From assembly GCA_020746875.1 (NCBI GenBank), contig JAGTJL010000011.1, positions 1,302,001-1,366,000 of the forward strand: 64,000 nt of DNA. The letters run 5' to 3'. Shown here one piece after another: positions 1 through 10,619 of the stretch. The notes under the pieces are model-generated. The model was given only the letters and a program-made list of their open reading frames with translations. It had not been told where the DNA came from and did no database searches. The DNA is from Rhexocercosporidium sp. MPI-PUGE-AT-0058. Taxonomy: Eukaryota > Ascomycota > Leotiomycetes > Helotiales. How positions within the stretch are numbered: the stretch's first letter is position 1; each line of letters begins with the position of its first letter. A program made the translations under genes and the position numbers.

Positions 1-1249
1 CCACGGAAGACCTTCTCCAGCAACAGAGCTTGCTTCGCACTTGCAGTAGTACTGAGAGCCATGTGTGGGCGGACGAGATTGAGACACTCGCCGGTGATGA
101 GCATGCGACCTCCCATGGCAATTGCGCGGGGGCAGGCAAGGTCGCTGATGGCGGTGACGAATGGTTGTGTGGTCTTGTCGACAACTTCGGCGAAAGCAGC
201 GCACATGTCCGAGCTAGCCATCGATTTGTACTTTGCCCAGGCATTGAGGTTCATGCTTCCCGCTGGGAGGGTATTGCGGTGGACGTTGCCGGATGTGTCG
301 GTCATCATCTCGGTGAAGTCTGGGGAGTTGGCTGCAATGGGATGGTACCAGACCCAGTTGTAGCGGCGGTGACCAACTTCAAGAGATCCATCTGCTCCAG
401 GGATGATGTACCTAGTTGCTAATTAGTAACCAAGACTGTATATTTTGGTTGCGCGCAGGCATGCATACAGAAGGATATAGTTGTCCTTGAAGCAGAAGTA
501 CGTAAGCTTCAAGAATGTGTTCTTCGTCTCCTCAGATAAGTCGGCCTCGAGTACAGTTCCTCTGAATGCGACATAACCTGCATAGACACGCTCAACTTCG
601 GGAAATATCTGGCTGCGCAAGGTCGAATTGGCACCATCAGCAAGAATGACCATATCAGCACCTAAGATGGTGCCGCCTTTACCTGGCTCCTCAACGAAAG
701 GGACCTTAATAGCCAACCCAGTGTCAGTCATCTGGTCTATACGGCATCCAAGAAGAAGCGTCGCAGTCCCATCCGTCTCTCTCGCAGCAGGTGGATTTGG
801 ACAGAAACTGCTGGCAAGACCATCGAAGTTGGCACGAAGGCGGTGGTAGATGACACCCCAAGAGGTCATCTTGAGAGGTCTATTTACTTCACGAGTAACA
901 GCACCAGCCTTGTCCAGAAACTGAAGACCGGAGCTCTTAAGACACCATTCCCCCTCGACATCGTCATGAAGGGCCATAAACTCGTCGAACTCCGGGTGGG
1001 TCGTGATACCAGCGGCGAGATCGGATCGTTCGGATTGGCCACTTTGTTCCATGATGTAAACTGTGTGCCCCAGGCGCTTGAGGACGATGCCAATCATAAG
1101 ACCTGTATTAGAACCACCGACCTGAGGGCTATCAGTATCACAATATCTTTCAATTTGGTCGTTGCCGCAATCGCAATTAGAGTACTTACAATGACGATGA
1201 CCATGGGCCTATCTGGAGTAATGACATTCAGGGGCGTGCTGGGTGCCAT
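1..1249 (-). CDS. FAD-dependent monooxygenase, 2,6-dihydroxypyridine hydroxylase-like (3' end cut by window)
   Basis: Predicted flavoprotein hydroxylase that would use NAD(P)H and O2 on an aromatic or heteroaromatic substrate. I model three exons: 1190-1249, 469-1121 and 1-411, with GT-AG introns at 1122-1189 (68 bp) and 412-468 (57 bp). Splicing restores the N-terminal Rossmann motif VGGSNTG (about residues 21-27), which no single reading frame shows, and joins the middle of the protein to the segment YIIPGADGSLEVGHRRYNWV. That segment resembles the substrate domain of 2,6-dihydroxypyridine 3-hydroxylases. The FAD-binding DG motif (LADGANSTLR) is in exon 2. The ATG at 1249 is the first in frame before the dinucleotide-binding fold. 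The protein is open at the left window edge. The broad family is firm; the exact substrate is unknown. It is divergent to the gene starting at 1999. Confidence 0.85.
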
Positions 1250-1998
1250 GTTTGCGTCGCTCGATCTCTCTCCTGCTCGAGGGAAGTGTTGCGCAGATGA
1301 TGGTGTTGATGTTGAAGCTGCAATTTTCGGGAGGGATAGCAGACAAAGATATTGTTTGTATCGGCGTTTGGTCTCCACTCGAAGGTGAGTGTCTCAGGGC
1401 CCTAAAATCTCACCTTAAGATTATAATTGCGCGGTTCCTTCTAGTCTGATCCACAAGATGAGGTGAGATGAGACGACGACACAAAAAAACAAGATCAGGT
1501 TTAAGGTTGGAGGAAGGAAAGCTTGTGTAACTCACCGTCGTGCTCGTGCTTGGCTGCACTCGCTTAAGGGTCGAGGGTGCAACAACGCGTGACACCAAAA
1601 CACAAACAAACCTCCTCTTGCAACACCGACATGAGCCCGGACGTTGTACATCGACACTCTGTCAAAAAAACCCTTCCCCGGCCACCAGCCTTTTGCATTA
1701 CCTCGAAATCTTCAAATGATAGAAAAAACCCAGCAATTTTTAGACACTCTCCGCCTGGCTTGTGCTTCTTCGTCCCTCACTGTCCTCCTATTGTGCGCCC
1801 CCCTGATCCTTCTTCCTTATGTTGCGTCCCGAGTCTTTGAGTACTCGGTCAACATACATCTATTCCCACGATGGTGGGTAGTACGGCTTCAAATGACAGC
1901 AGCCATAAGAAGCTCATACCCCCCTCTCCACCCCCGCGTTCAGCCATCTTCTCATAGGGCTTGTACCACTTCAATCTGTTTCCTGCATTAAGAAAGTC
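1250..1998. promoter_or_regulatory. Divergent intergenic region between the monooxygenase and the SAT4-like gene
   Basis: The two start codons face away from each other across 749 bp, so both promoters should lie here. Pyrimidine-rich runs occur around 1660-1840 and 1910-1980, ahead of the ATG at 1999, as is common upstream of fungal start codons. I see no clear TATA box or known operator. Confidence 0.45.
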
Positions 1999-3181
1999 AT
2001 GGATAAGCATCCATCAGCACAGGCGAGAGCCACCACTACGGCATCTACGATTGTTTCTGTGCTAGCTGTGATTTCTGTTGCTTTGAGGTTTTGGACTCGT
2101 CGGATCATCAAGGCTGGGTATAAAGCAGATGACTGGTGGATCCTCATCGGTCTCGTTTTTATGCTTACGACCGGTGGTATTCTTCTCTATGGTAAGTAAT
2201 CCATTTGAACTTTGATTCTAAAATAGGTACTCATTATTTTGTGCCAGGTGTCAGAGCAGATCCCGATGGAGGTCAAGCCATCAATCGAGACGATCCCAAT
2301 TTCGATTTCACGCCACATATCACCTACCTCAAGACATCATTCATAGCCGCAACACTCTACTTCTCTGTAGTGACCTCCATCAAGATATCCATCCTCTACA
2401 TGTACCGCAGAATCTTCCCGATTGACGAATTCTTCCTTCAATCCCAGATTGTTGGTGCGCTGGTCCTGGTCTGGTGGCTTGCCGGCACTGTCTTGACAAT
2501 TGTCAGCTGTTTGCCTGTCGACCGGCTTTGGATCGGACCTAGTGCTGGTGGATACTGTTTCGACTTCAATATCTATTGGATGTCTATGGGAGCTGTGGAG
2601 TTGGTGATTGACAGTCTGCTTCTAATCCTTCCGGTCAGGATGGTGCTCGGATTGCAGTTGTCTCGTCAGCAGAAAGTGTTGGTTGTGGGTATCTTCGCGC
2701 TTGGAGGCTTGTAAGCAATTGATAACTTGAAAACTGCCTTCCTTCCCCCTAACATATTTATAGTGTCATCGTCACTGGTCTCGTCCGAGTAATTCTCGGT
2801 TACAGACCAGGCAGCCAGAACGTTGCCTTCGCTCGAGCAGAACTCTGGTCAGCTGTCCACATTGGCATAGCCATCGTGTGTGCCTGCCTGCCCACCCTCC
2901 GGCCTCTCATCAAGCGAGCTAGTACAACAGCTTCTTCTTTGCGGCGAAAGTACGGGTCCTCTTCAAGCAGCGGTCAAGATACCAGTGCAAATGGATCGGG
3001 CAGCTCAAATACAGCTTCAAGGAATCGACGACCCAATGAAGTTTTGGCTTTGAAGAATGTGAGAACTGGGAGTCCTTCTGCAGATAACTTGCACTTGACA
3101 AGGGATGATGACTTGCCGCCGATGATCCCGTTTCTGGTTATGTCGCCGAGGATGGGATTGAGATCTGATGATGTTATATAA
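1999..3181 (+). CDS. Fungal SAT4/rhodopsin-domain integral membrane protein
   Basis: Predicted plasma-membrane protein of the fungal family that carries a rhodopsin-like (SAT4) domain. Exons are 1999-2191, 2248-2710 and 2764-3181, with GT-AG introns of 56 and 53 bp, giving about 357 residues. Several hydrophobic helices are visible: near the N terminus (IVSVLAVISVALRFW), ILIGLVFMLTTGGILLYG, the YFSVVTSIKISILYMYRRIF segment, VGALVLVWWLAGTVLTIV, VELVIDSLLLILPVRMVL, VVGIFALGGLFVIVTGLVRV and HIGIAIVCACLPTLRPLI, which makes about seven. The motifs KADDWWIL, SILYMYRRIF, LPVRM and CACLPTLRPL are typical of this family. The tail is serine-rich and probably cytosolic. A nearer acceptor at 2226 also keeps frame but would give a 35-bp intron, so 2247 is preferred. 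The role is unknown for most members; some are clustered with secondary metabolite or effector genes. Confidence 0.88.
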
Positions 3182-4415
3182 CCCAAGAGGATGATGGGCA
3201 GTCTTCCTGAAGTAGGGCGGAGAGCTAGATATTAGATGAATGTATGCTTGTCCTTTTGACGTGTCTTTCTACTGGCCTTTATTCTCTCAGGGAATGATAC
3301 GTGGTAGAGGGGCGGCCAAGGAATCAAGCGAAGTCAACAAGAAGTATTGAAGGTAGCCACAAACTCCAATGTCGAGACAGGACTGACTGCATCTGAGCCT
3401 CTGATGACTCCTATCTCCCTGTTAGCTTTCAACAGAGTGACCATGTGAAACCGAAAATGAGTTTTGACAAACTCATCATGGCTACTTCAAGCCCCAAACT
3501 AAAGCGGATTGGGATTATGGGAATGGATTTGAGTTATCATGATATTTTCAATCATGGACGCCTACTACGGAGAAGTAGTCCAGAGTGTTGTATTAAAGTT
3601 CTCATTCCAGGGAGCGATCTATTGGCCCCTCTAGAATCTCCTCGAACCAAAAGCACAACCTCAATACGAAATCCCATAGACTCAGGATTAATTTTCCCTT
3701 CGCTGGTTCCGTTTCAGTCTTTGGACGTGAGCAGCTGCTGCTTTAACCTAAGTTGAGGGTAAGCATACCTGAGCTGAAGGTGAGCTGAGGGTGAGCAGAG
3801 CCTGAGCATCCTGAGCACGGCCTGAGTTAGCCTGCGCGCTATTATATAGAACCTATTTTAGCCTCCTGTGTGCCCCGGCTATAGTTTACTTACCGAATTT
3901 TGCCCGGGAATCCGTTTCTGTACTCTTACAAAGGGTTCCTGCTAGAGTAGATTTTTGGACCCTTCCTGGGGAAGAGCACGTGACTAATGGTTTAGCATCA
4001 CAACTTACCGAACAACACCAATTCAACGTCATCGTATTCACGCATGTAATGCCTATTTGCTGAGCAATTGTTTAACTTATTTGTTATAAGTCGTACTTAC
4101 ACACTGCTCCGCTATGAATATTTCTGTATGGCTGTTAAAGAAGGCACAAGCCGCAACACTAAGCTTCCTCTACGCATTATACGATTTATGTAAGTCAAGA
4201 TAATATCCTCCTAGCAATAAAGTTATATTAATAAGTAAGGTCGGGTCATGTAACTCGGCATGTCGCCGTAGCTGGATGAAGAGGAGATTCCGACGGCTAG
4301 TGTGCTTTTCTTGAGATGTATGCAGTCAAATTGCATCAGGAATATGATCCTGATACTTTGTAGACTTGAGCACCAGGGAATTGAAAATTTCCATGATGGG
4401 TAGGTGTATTCTGTC
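3182..4415. other. Intergenic region with no convincing gene; AT-rich right half
   Basis: An open frame at 3445-3756 has no recognisable domain and I do not call it. Between about 3765 and 3845 the heptamer CCTGAGC and close variants recur, together with GTGAGCTGAGGGTGAGC. That pattern resembles the subterminal repeats of a transposon end, but I find no partner end. From about 4050 to 4230 the sequence becomes AT-rich, perhaps a relic of a repeat. Confidence 0.4.
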
Positions 4416-6681
4416 CTAAGAATACATCTCAGGAGACGGCGATCTAACGAAGCTGGCGATTGATGCACTCTCTGAATCGGATGTAGTCTTTTCCAGCTGT
4501 TCTTCCACATCTCCTGATGACACCGGACCCCAGTCACCAGGACTGGTGAATTGCTTTTGCTTTTGTAAGCCCTTGAGACCCCGTAATCCATCATCGAGCA
4601 TCTTGCGCTTATCTACCAGACGCTTCCTCTCGACAGAAGACTCTGCAGTCTCACCTGCGAGGCGAAAGATATCATCCGAGCTCATGTCCAAGACCTTGTC
4701 CGATCGGAAGAGCTCAGCAACCTTTCCGATGAGGCAGTCTTCAACTGCTAGCACGCTAACGTCGTCGATAAATCTGTTCATTGCAACCTAGAATAGTAGG
4801 ACTATAGTCAGTATACCGGATATTGTCAATCCAAGTACAACTTGCCTTGTAATATGCCTCCATATAGTCAACCGCCGTGGAGCTTCCGAATAGCTCCATA
4901 TTGGGTTCGAGACCCTGTGCCAGAAGGTCCACGAAATGTACCGGATTGAGATTGATCTTCCTGTCCACGTCATCGAAGTGTTGTGAGCCAAATACCTTGC
5001 GAATGAGCTGTCTGATGGCGCGCTTGTGCCGTGCCTGTTGGGCCTTCTGAGCATTGTCCGTCAACTGACGATTGTATGTAATGGGATGCTGCGTGGCAGA
5101 AGCCAGTAACTCGTCAACCTTAGCGTCTAGTCCGATCTTGAGTTCTTCTACCATTTCGTGGACAAAATTAAGCACCTCAATAACGATATCATTGGCAGCA
5201 ATGTGTTGGATCACGAGCCCCGTCGTCTGATGTGCAGCTTCCACGATATCCTCGACCAGCGCTTTCGCAATCTTTCGCCACGGTTCGCATTGCTCTTCGA
5301 AGAGATCGCCAACAATAAGCGGGTTGAAAAGGCCCGGTAGTTCGCGTCCCCTGCTAAACTTCAAGCGAGAGGCGACCTTCTCAACGTATCGAGACCTAGG
5401 AATACGGGGCGACTCGCTGGTTTCGTTTTCGTCTTCACCTTCACTCTCCGACTCGGTAATTCTCTGGCTTTGTCCATTCAAGAACATTTCCTGTCTGAAT
5501 TCAAGCAGCAGATTCTGCACCACGGCCCTGAGCCTCCTGGGATATCCATCATGCTTCTTTCTAGCGCCGAAGAAGCGGTCCCCGTACGTGCCATCAATCG
5601 CCTGCCTCGTCAGGGATGTATACTCCTCACTCAGGTGAAGGAGGTACTTTAGCTGCTCCGTCGGAGTTCCCCGGACAGGGCCAAGTCGTTCAAGCTTTTC
5701 TGTGCATTCGTGGATGCCATTCTCCACATCTTGAACTAGGCTTGGTAACTGAGACAGGATCTGGTCCTTGAGGACAGAGCTGAGTCTGATCCTCAGAGCT
5801 TCCACACCACAGTGCTCTCTATTGACGCCAATCCAGACGCCTCCGGAAAAAAAATCATACTCGGTGGCATCACGTTGGGCCGAAGTCGAGCTCCGCTGCT
5901 CGAAGTTGCGGTTCCTCAGAACATGCCACCCAAGACGGAGCTCCACTTCAGTGTTCTGCGCGAGGCGCACCCAGTACGCCTCGGAATCGGAGCCAATATC
6001 CAGTGTGTCGGGCTTTGTGATAAGCCCCATAGTACGTAGTCCCTCTGGGTCGGCGTGTTTGGCCATTGATGTCACTTCCTGGAGGACATACTCGTTCTTA
6101 GCCGACACTACGGCTAGAATAATGCTCCTAGGCCGAGCCATGTATTTCTCAACCATGCTGCGTACTGTGTCGACATCGGTGTCAGATTGCTCCTTGTTTC
6201 CAGTCCTGAAGAGGCCAGGGAGGTCTACCATGGTTAGATGCGGTTGGTTGGGGCCGGTGAGCTCGATGCGAAGAATATCGTCGTAGAACTTTCGAGCATC
6301 CGACATCCCCATGGCTTCCATTGCCTCCTCTGTCACTGCTTCGAGACCGTCACTATCTACACTGGACCGGGGTTTCCAATGCTCGAGATCCTCTTTTTCT
6401 TTGTCGTATCGAGCTTCGCCGGGTATGATGAATACCTTTGTGCTTGTGTTCTGGCCTCGGCGCAGGACCAACTCTGTCACGAAACGAGTGCAAAGCCCGT
6501 CTTTTGTAGGGAATCGCCTACCGGAAATAGCTTCAAGAACGGAGCTCTTGCCCGCAGACTGATCACCACAGACTATAATCTCGGGAAGGTCCACATACCG
6601 GCCGACTCCTTGCGCACGGAGGCTGTCAATGATATCTAAGAGGTTTCGATGGTCTCCCATTGTGATGTCTGCGGCCGTCAT
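4416..6681 (-). CDS. Dynamin-like GTPase (Mx/Drp-type large GTPase)
   Basis: Large GTPase of the dynamin family, expected to self-assemble on membranes. Model of 735 residues: exon 1 is 4846-6681, exon 2 is 4416-4787. GTPase motifs are intact: G1 GDQSAGKSS (39-47), the conserved threonine region near residues 59-65, G3 DLPG (153-156) and G4 TKPD (222-225). The C-terminal half has the middle/stalk region and a GED-like end (YYKVAMNRFIDDVSVL). That last segment appears only after splicing a 58-bp intron (4788-4845) that starts with GC, not GT. No PH domain or transmembrane segment is seen. The first ATG in frame is at 6681; the frame stays open upstream only because of a 12-bp tandem repeat that codes in all frames. 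Fungal proteins of this kind are Mx/Vps1/Dnm1 relatives, and accessory copies like this have no settled role. It is in tandem with the deaminase-like gene upstream. Confidence 0.9.
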
Positions 6682-6685
6682 GTTT

Positions 6686-6800
6686 GATGGTGTGAGTGAT
6701 GTTATGAGTGATGGTATGAGTGATGGTATGAGTGATGGTATGAGTGATGGTATGAGTGATGGTATGAGTGATGGTGTGAGTAATGGTGTTAGTGATGGTA
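6686..6800. repeat. 12-bp minisatellite upstream of the dynamin-like start codon
   Basis: About nine units of a 12-bp motif, GATGGTATGAGT, with a few substitutions at both ends of the array. It lies directly 5' of the ATG at 6681, so it should be in the 5' UTR or core promoter. Because 12 is a multiple of three, the array is open in several frames and makes a spurious N-terminal extension that begins with TTG, not ATG. Confidence 0.9.
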
Positions 6801-6867
6801 CAATGAAGATTATATGAAGGATGATTGTCAAAAGCTCCCTCTTTATACTTCATTTCAGACCCTGCGC

Positions 6868-7017
6868 GGTCTCAAATCTTGATGAGGCCGAGTAGCATGT
6901 GGATGGCCCCCCACAGCTGTTGGCAGCAAGAAGTTGCGGCGTGGTCTCGAATCTTGATGAGGCCGAGTAGCATGTGGATTGCCCCCCGCAGCTGTTGGCA
7001 GCAAGCAATTGCGGCGC
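6868..7017. repeat. Two tandem copies of a 75-bp unit in the dynamin-like promoter
   Basis: Copy 1 (6868-6942) and copy 2 (6943-7017) both begin GGTCTC(A/G)AATCTTGATGAGG and both contain CAGCTGTTGGCAGCAAG. They differ at only a few places, mostly CA versus CG and other C/T or A/G changes. The unit lies about 190-340 bp upstream of the dynamin-like ATG, so each copy may carry the same regulatory sites. Confidence 0.88.
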
Positions 7018-7625
7018 TTTTCCATGTTGATTGGTTCTAGTCCGGCCGAGTAGCTAGCAGTTAGGCAGGCTGTGTTCGCCCGGTCAAAGTCTGCATGTGA
7101 CAGACATATTGAACGTATAGCGTTAACCTTCGCTCATTCCGTCTACCTCCGCCCAACTTACTGCAACCTAGACCTACCAACTTCAATAGTTATCTATGCT
7201 TTTATGTCTGATTAATTTCTTTCAAAATTGAAATGTAAGTTATTCTCGTAATAAAGCTTAAATACATCAAGTATAATATCATATGTGCTATGAAAGAAAT
7301 CGCCATAGCAAGTCTTTCTTTACAAAGGTCAGCCCTCTTTCGACAGATTATGCACCAAACGGCCATATAAAGTATCATTGTGACGTGCCCAGCCTGAAGT
7401 TGCGATTCGCAACTAAGTCTCACAGCTGGGTCCTGCTGCCTAGAGTAGTATATGGGACGTGTTTGGTAGACACTGGACAGTCGATTCATTTGGATTACTT
7501 TCTACGTGGCGTGCCAACTTGATGTGTGAGTATACTGGCATTTCATGGCTCTCTTTTGTGAACAGTTACCATTCTCATAGCCCCGCATTGTTGTCTCAGC
7601 TCCTCCGCCCGTTATGCTATCGCCC
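7018..7625. other. Intergenic region without a gene
   Basis: Upstream DNA of the dynamin-like gene and downstream DNA of the deaminase-like gene. It is moderately AT-rich. Short open frames on both strands show no recognisable domain. Confidence 0.5.
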
Positions 7626-9102
7626 TTAAACGGTATATATCGCTGTACTAGGTGCCATACCCAGAACCTCGGTAGGTACAGTCGCTGTTGCTGTTAAAGA
7701 CGGACCTGCAGTTGAATCCTTGCTCATACGCCGCCGTGAAGCCGCTAGACCTGTCCTCAGCGCTTCCACAGTCACCTGTTCAATATGTTTACTGAATTTC
7801 CAAAAAACCTTGCTCTTGACCACTCCAGGAATATCACGGGAGGATGGCGGCATCCATGTAGGGTAAACCTTTTGATGACAAGCTGATACCCGGATGTGGA
7901 GTGGATGTCGAAGTAGAAACTCGTGACAAAGATAGCAGGCCTTTTTACTCGTACCCATCAAACGTAGCTGGGGCACCAAAGCTGGATTGCGGTCATAGAA
8001 TTCGAGAAGCTGCATTTCGGCATGGAGTGTAAGCGTTAAGCGACATGCTCTGCGCAAATTGACCTCTACATCATCTGATTCCCAGCGCTGTGCCAACTTA
8101 TCCAACGTCATCTCGCAATCGTTCTTGAGTAGTCGCTTGAGAGCTTTCCGGAGTGGTGTTTTCTGATGAAGTGCGAATTTTTCCGGCGCGGGGGCATCAA
8201 CATCGCGAATGTGAATACCTGCAAAGAGCTCAGGCTGTTTCATGGCAAGTTTGACCATGGACTTGATGGCTGCCCAATAACGAGCAAGTTTGTAAAGAGT
8301 TTCCATACAGGGCGGATTCGGCGTTGAGCCATAGGCGAGCAAGATCCGCAAATGCTTTTGATATACCCATCGAGCCTGCGATGCCCATTCCACCAGAGAG
8401 CTCAACTGGGAAGTCCCAGAGGAGCTTATAGGTGTAGCTATGAAAGGGCATGTCTTCATCCAATGCTCAAAACCTGGTTCCCTAAGTATTTCTTGGTTGG
8501 AATCGCGACTGGATATCTTGGACATTGCCAGTTGAAAGACATGTCGTATTCCACCTTTCTCAAGCTTTTGTACCAGCGACAATATGCGGCTTTCGTCTAA
8601 ATGAACCACCTCCTCGAGAATTTCGGTCTCCGCTTGCCTTGATAGCTTCTCTGCATTAGGCGAAGTGTGAGTAGCCCTGCGTGGCAGTCGCCATAAATGA
8701 TTACATACCTCCATTTGCAGCAGCAATAAGAATTTGTAGCACCCTTTCAAGTCCAATACGGTCTTGCTGCGGTAGACCACGATTGCGAGCAATACGTAAA
8801 ATGGTTCCAGACGGCCTTTTCTGCTCCATGCAGACGGCCGAAGCGGTCTCCTTGCCGGAGCTTGAAGTTGAGCAGATAAGCGCGAATGAGTCGAGGAATT
8901 TCTCCTTTAGCTGGCTACTTTTCAAAACATCGGCATCAGGGTGACACTCGAGGAGGCATTCTGTTGGTTCTCCACGAACAGGTTCGATCAGGCTCAGTAA
9001 AGCCGAATTGATCAACAATTGTTTGAGAGGCTCGCCACGTTCTCGAGTCGATGCTGCTTTGTCGGTGACCATCTGGAAATCCTGGGATGAGACCATTACC
9101 AT
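7626..9102 (-). CDS. Fungal OTT_1508-like deaminase-fold protein
   Basis: Protein of about 472 residues in two exons, 8709-9102 and 7626-8650, with a 58-bp GT-AG intron. The C-terminal half has the hallmarks of the nucleic-acid/nucleotide deaminase fold: an H-A-E motif inside LHAEMQLLEF (H341, E343) and a CxxC in KKACYLCHEFLL (C370, C373). Together these would bind zinc and activate water. The N-terminal helical part (DSFALICSTSSSGKETASAV, then RIGLERVLQILIAA) matches the leading domain seen in fungal OTT_1508-type proteins. Substrate and partners are unknown. The start is uncertain: ATGs occur at 9102, 9096 and 9234; I prefer 9102. The gene is in tandem with the dynamin-like gene and just upstream of a zinc-finger gene and a wrecked HET gene. 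Catalytic residues look intact. Confidence 0.82.
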
Positions 9103-9494
9103 AGTGCGTCTAGGGCGATATGATGGAGGAGCTTTGAGAACAGGCACAATAAAACTGAAAGCTCTCAGCTCTACGTAGCACCATGGAGTCAGCCTTAGAT
9201 ATTGCCTAATGATGTCACGGGAGGCAGTACACATCTCGTTGGGGCAATGCACATCTCAGAGGGGGATACACATCTTATTGGACCACGTAATGAGAGATGC
9301 AGCATCCCATGTAGTCATGTTGCCAATCTTGGCCAACCACAATTCTATCCAATGACCAACAAGACCAAAATTACGCCCGGCAGCCCTGTATTGTCCTGAT
9401 ATATCAAGCTACAACAATTCGTAGAAAATTGTCGTTCCTTGTGCAGCAATACAGTTCTTTTGCCCAGAGGCCCGCTACAGCTTTAATTTACATC

Positions 9495-10251
9495 ATGGCT
9501 TTCTCACATAGCCTAGCTGTTTGTCATGTCGAAGAGAGCTACTCAGCTTCTGCAGACTACGACGACACCATGGCATGGTTTATCTCCAACACGGACTCGG
9601 CAGTGCTTCAATCTGAAGTATCACCATCCGCGCCAGCTCCTGTGTGGGATGTTGACGCTACCATCGATCCGGCACTGCTGCTAATCCAGCATCAAGATCT
9701 GGAGAACTGTTCGAATGACGCCGCGCCCATCCATCATTTCTGAGATGATGGCATGCTGTCTCCACCCCACACAGGGGCATTTGACGTTGGCGTGGCGGGA
9801 CAAGTCTCGTCGCATCTCTATGAAGACGATCAGCCTGAAGGAGAGGCAAGCGAGGGGTCTTTGGACTCCATGCTATCTACTCCACGCAAGACAACTTCCA
9901 GGGCTCGCTCCCTTTGTACATGGAAAGATTGTCAGTATCGTGGATGTAATACCGACGACACGAAGTAAGTTCGCATATCTCAATATCTGAAGGGCATTCT
10001 GTTTAACGTCCCTCAGAAGTCATGCCTCCGTCCACCGCCAATGTCCCAAAGAAGACTGCGGCTGGGCTGAGGCAAAGAGCCAAAACAAAAAGGATCGACA
10101 TGTTTGGAGCAACCACAAGGTCTGGGCCGAAGAGAGCGGGTATCCTCCTCAAAGTGCCATGTGCGACGAGTGTTATCAAACATTCTCTCGCAAGGACAAG
10201 TTACCGCGCCATAAGAGGGAAGTTCATGCAGCGCAGAAGAGGGTGAGATAA
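9495..10251 (+). pseudogene. C2H2 zinc-finger protein, apparently split by an in-frame TGA (or starting at 9753)
   Basis: The second half clearly encodes zinc fingers. Exon 9753-9964 joins exon 10017-10251 across a 52-bp GT-AG intron with correct phase. Splicing completes one finger, CTWKDC...SHASVH (C-x4-C-x12-H-x3-H). A looser finger follows (CPKEDC...RHVWSNH), then a classical one, CDECYQTF...HKREVH. Upstream, the same frame runs from the ATG at 9495 with protein-like composition (MAFSHSLAVCHVEES...), but is stopped by TGA at 9741-9743, twelve bases before the ATG at 9753. Either the real protein is the 148-residue product from 9753, or a longer 235-codon gene has been broken by one C-to-T change of a CGA codon. 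No good intron removes the stop. It is probably a DNA-binding nuclear protein. Confidence 0.6.
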
Positions 10252-10619
10252 TTGAAGTGCCCATATATCGAAACTGGGATATCAACCGGGCGCATGCTTG
10301 TATTACTTAGCGGCTGCGCGTATTTTTTGCAAAACCAGAGCAGGGATAGTGGGAAGCCTTTAGTCCATAGCCAATGAAGATTTTCGCCGTGCATGAGCTG
10401 AGAGAAATGAGCCGCCAGTCCTGACAGCGCAGGTAAACAATGGCTAGCTTTTGTCAGTTTCAACTGCGAGTAGACGGATATAATCCGAAGCCAGTTTATA
10501 CCGGTCTCGATTGAGTTTGAATTGTGTTTGGGATGTATTGTCCTTTTCAAATCTCCATTAGCCCAAACGTCAAGATATCTTGTAATCTCTCCGCCGATTT
10601 GTAGTGATCGACATTCGCA
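10252..10619. other. Intergenic region between the zinc-finger gene and the HET relic
   Basis: The open frame on the minus strand here starts at a non-ATG codon and shows no domain. I see nothing that supports a gene. Confidence 0.4.

Noticed and set aside
6682..6831. An N-terminal extension of the dynamin-like protein made of SLIP repeats
   Set aside because: It starts at TTG and is coded by the 12-bp minisatellite, which is open in several frames; the conserved protein begins at the ATG at 6681.
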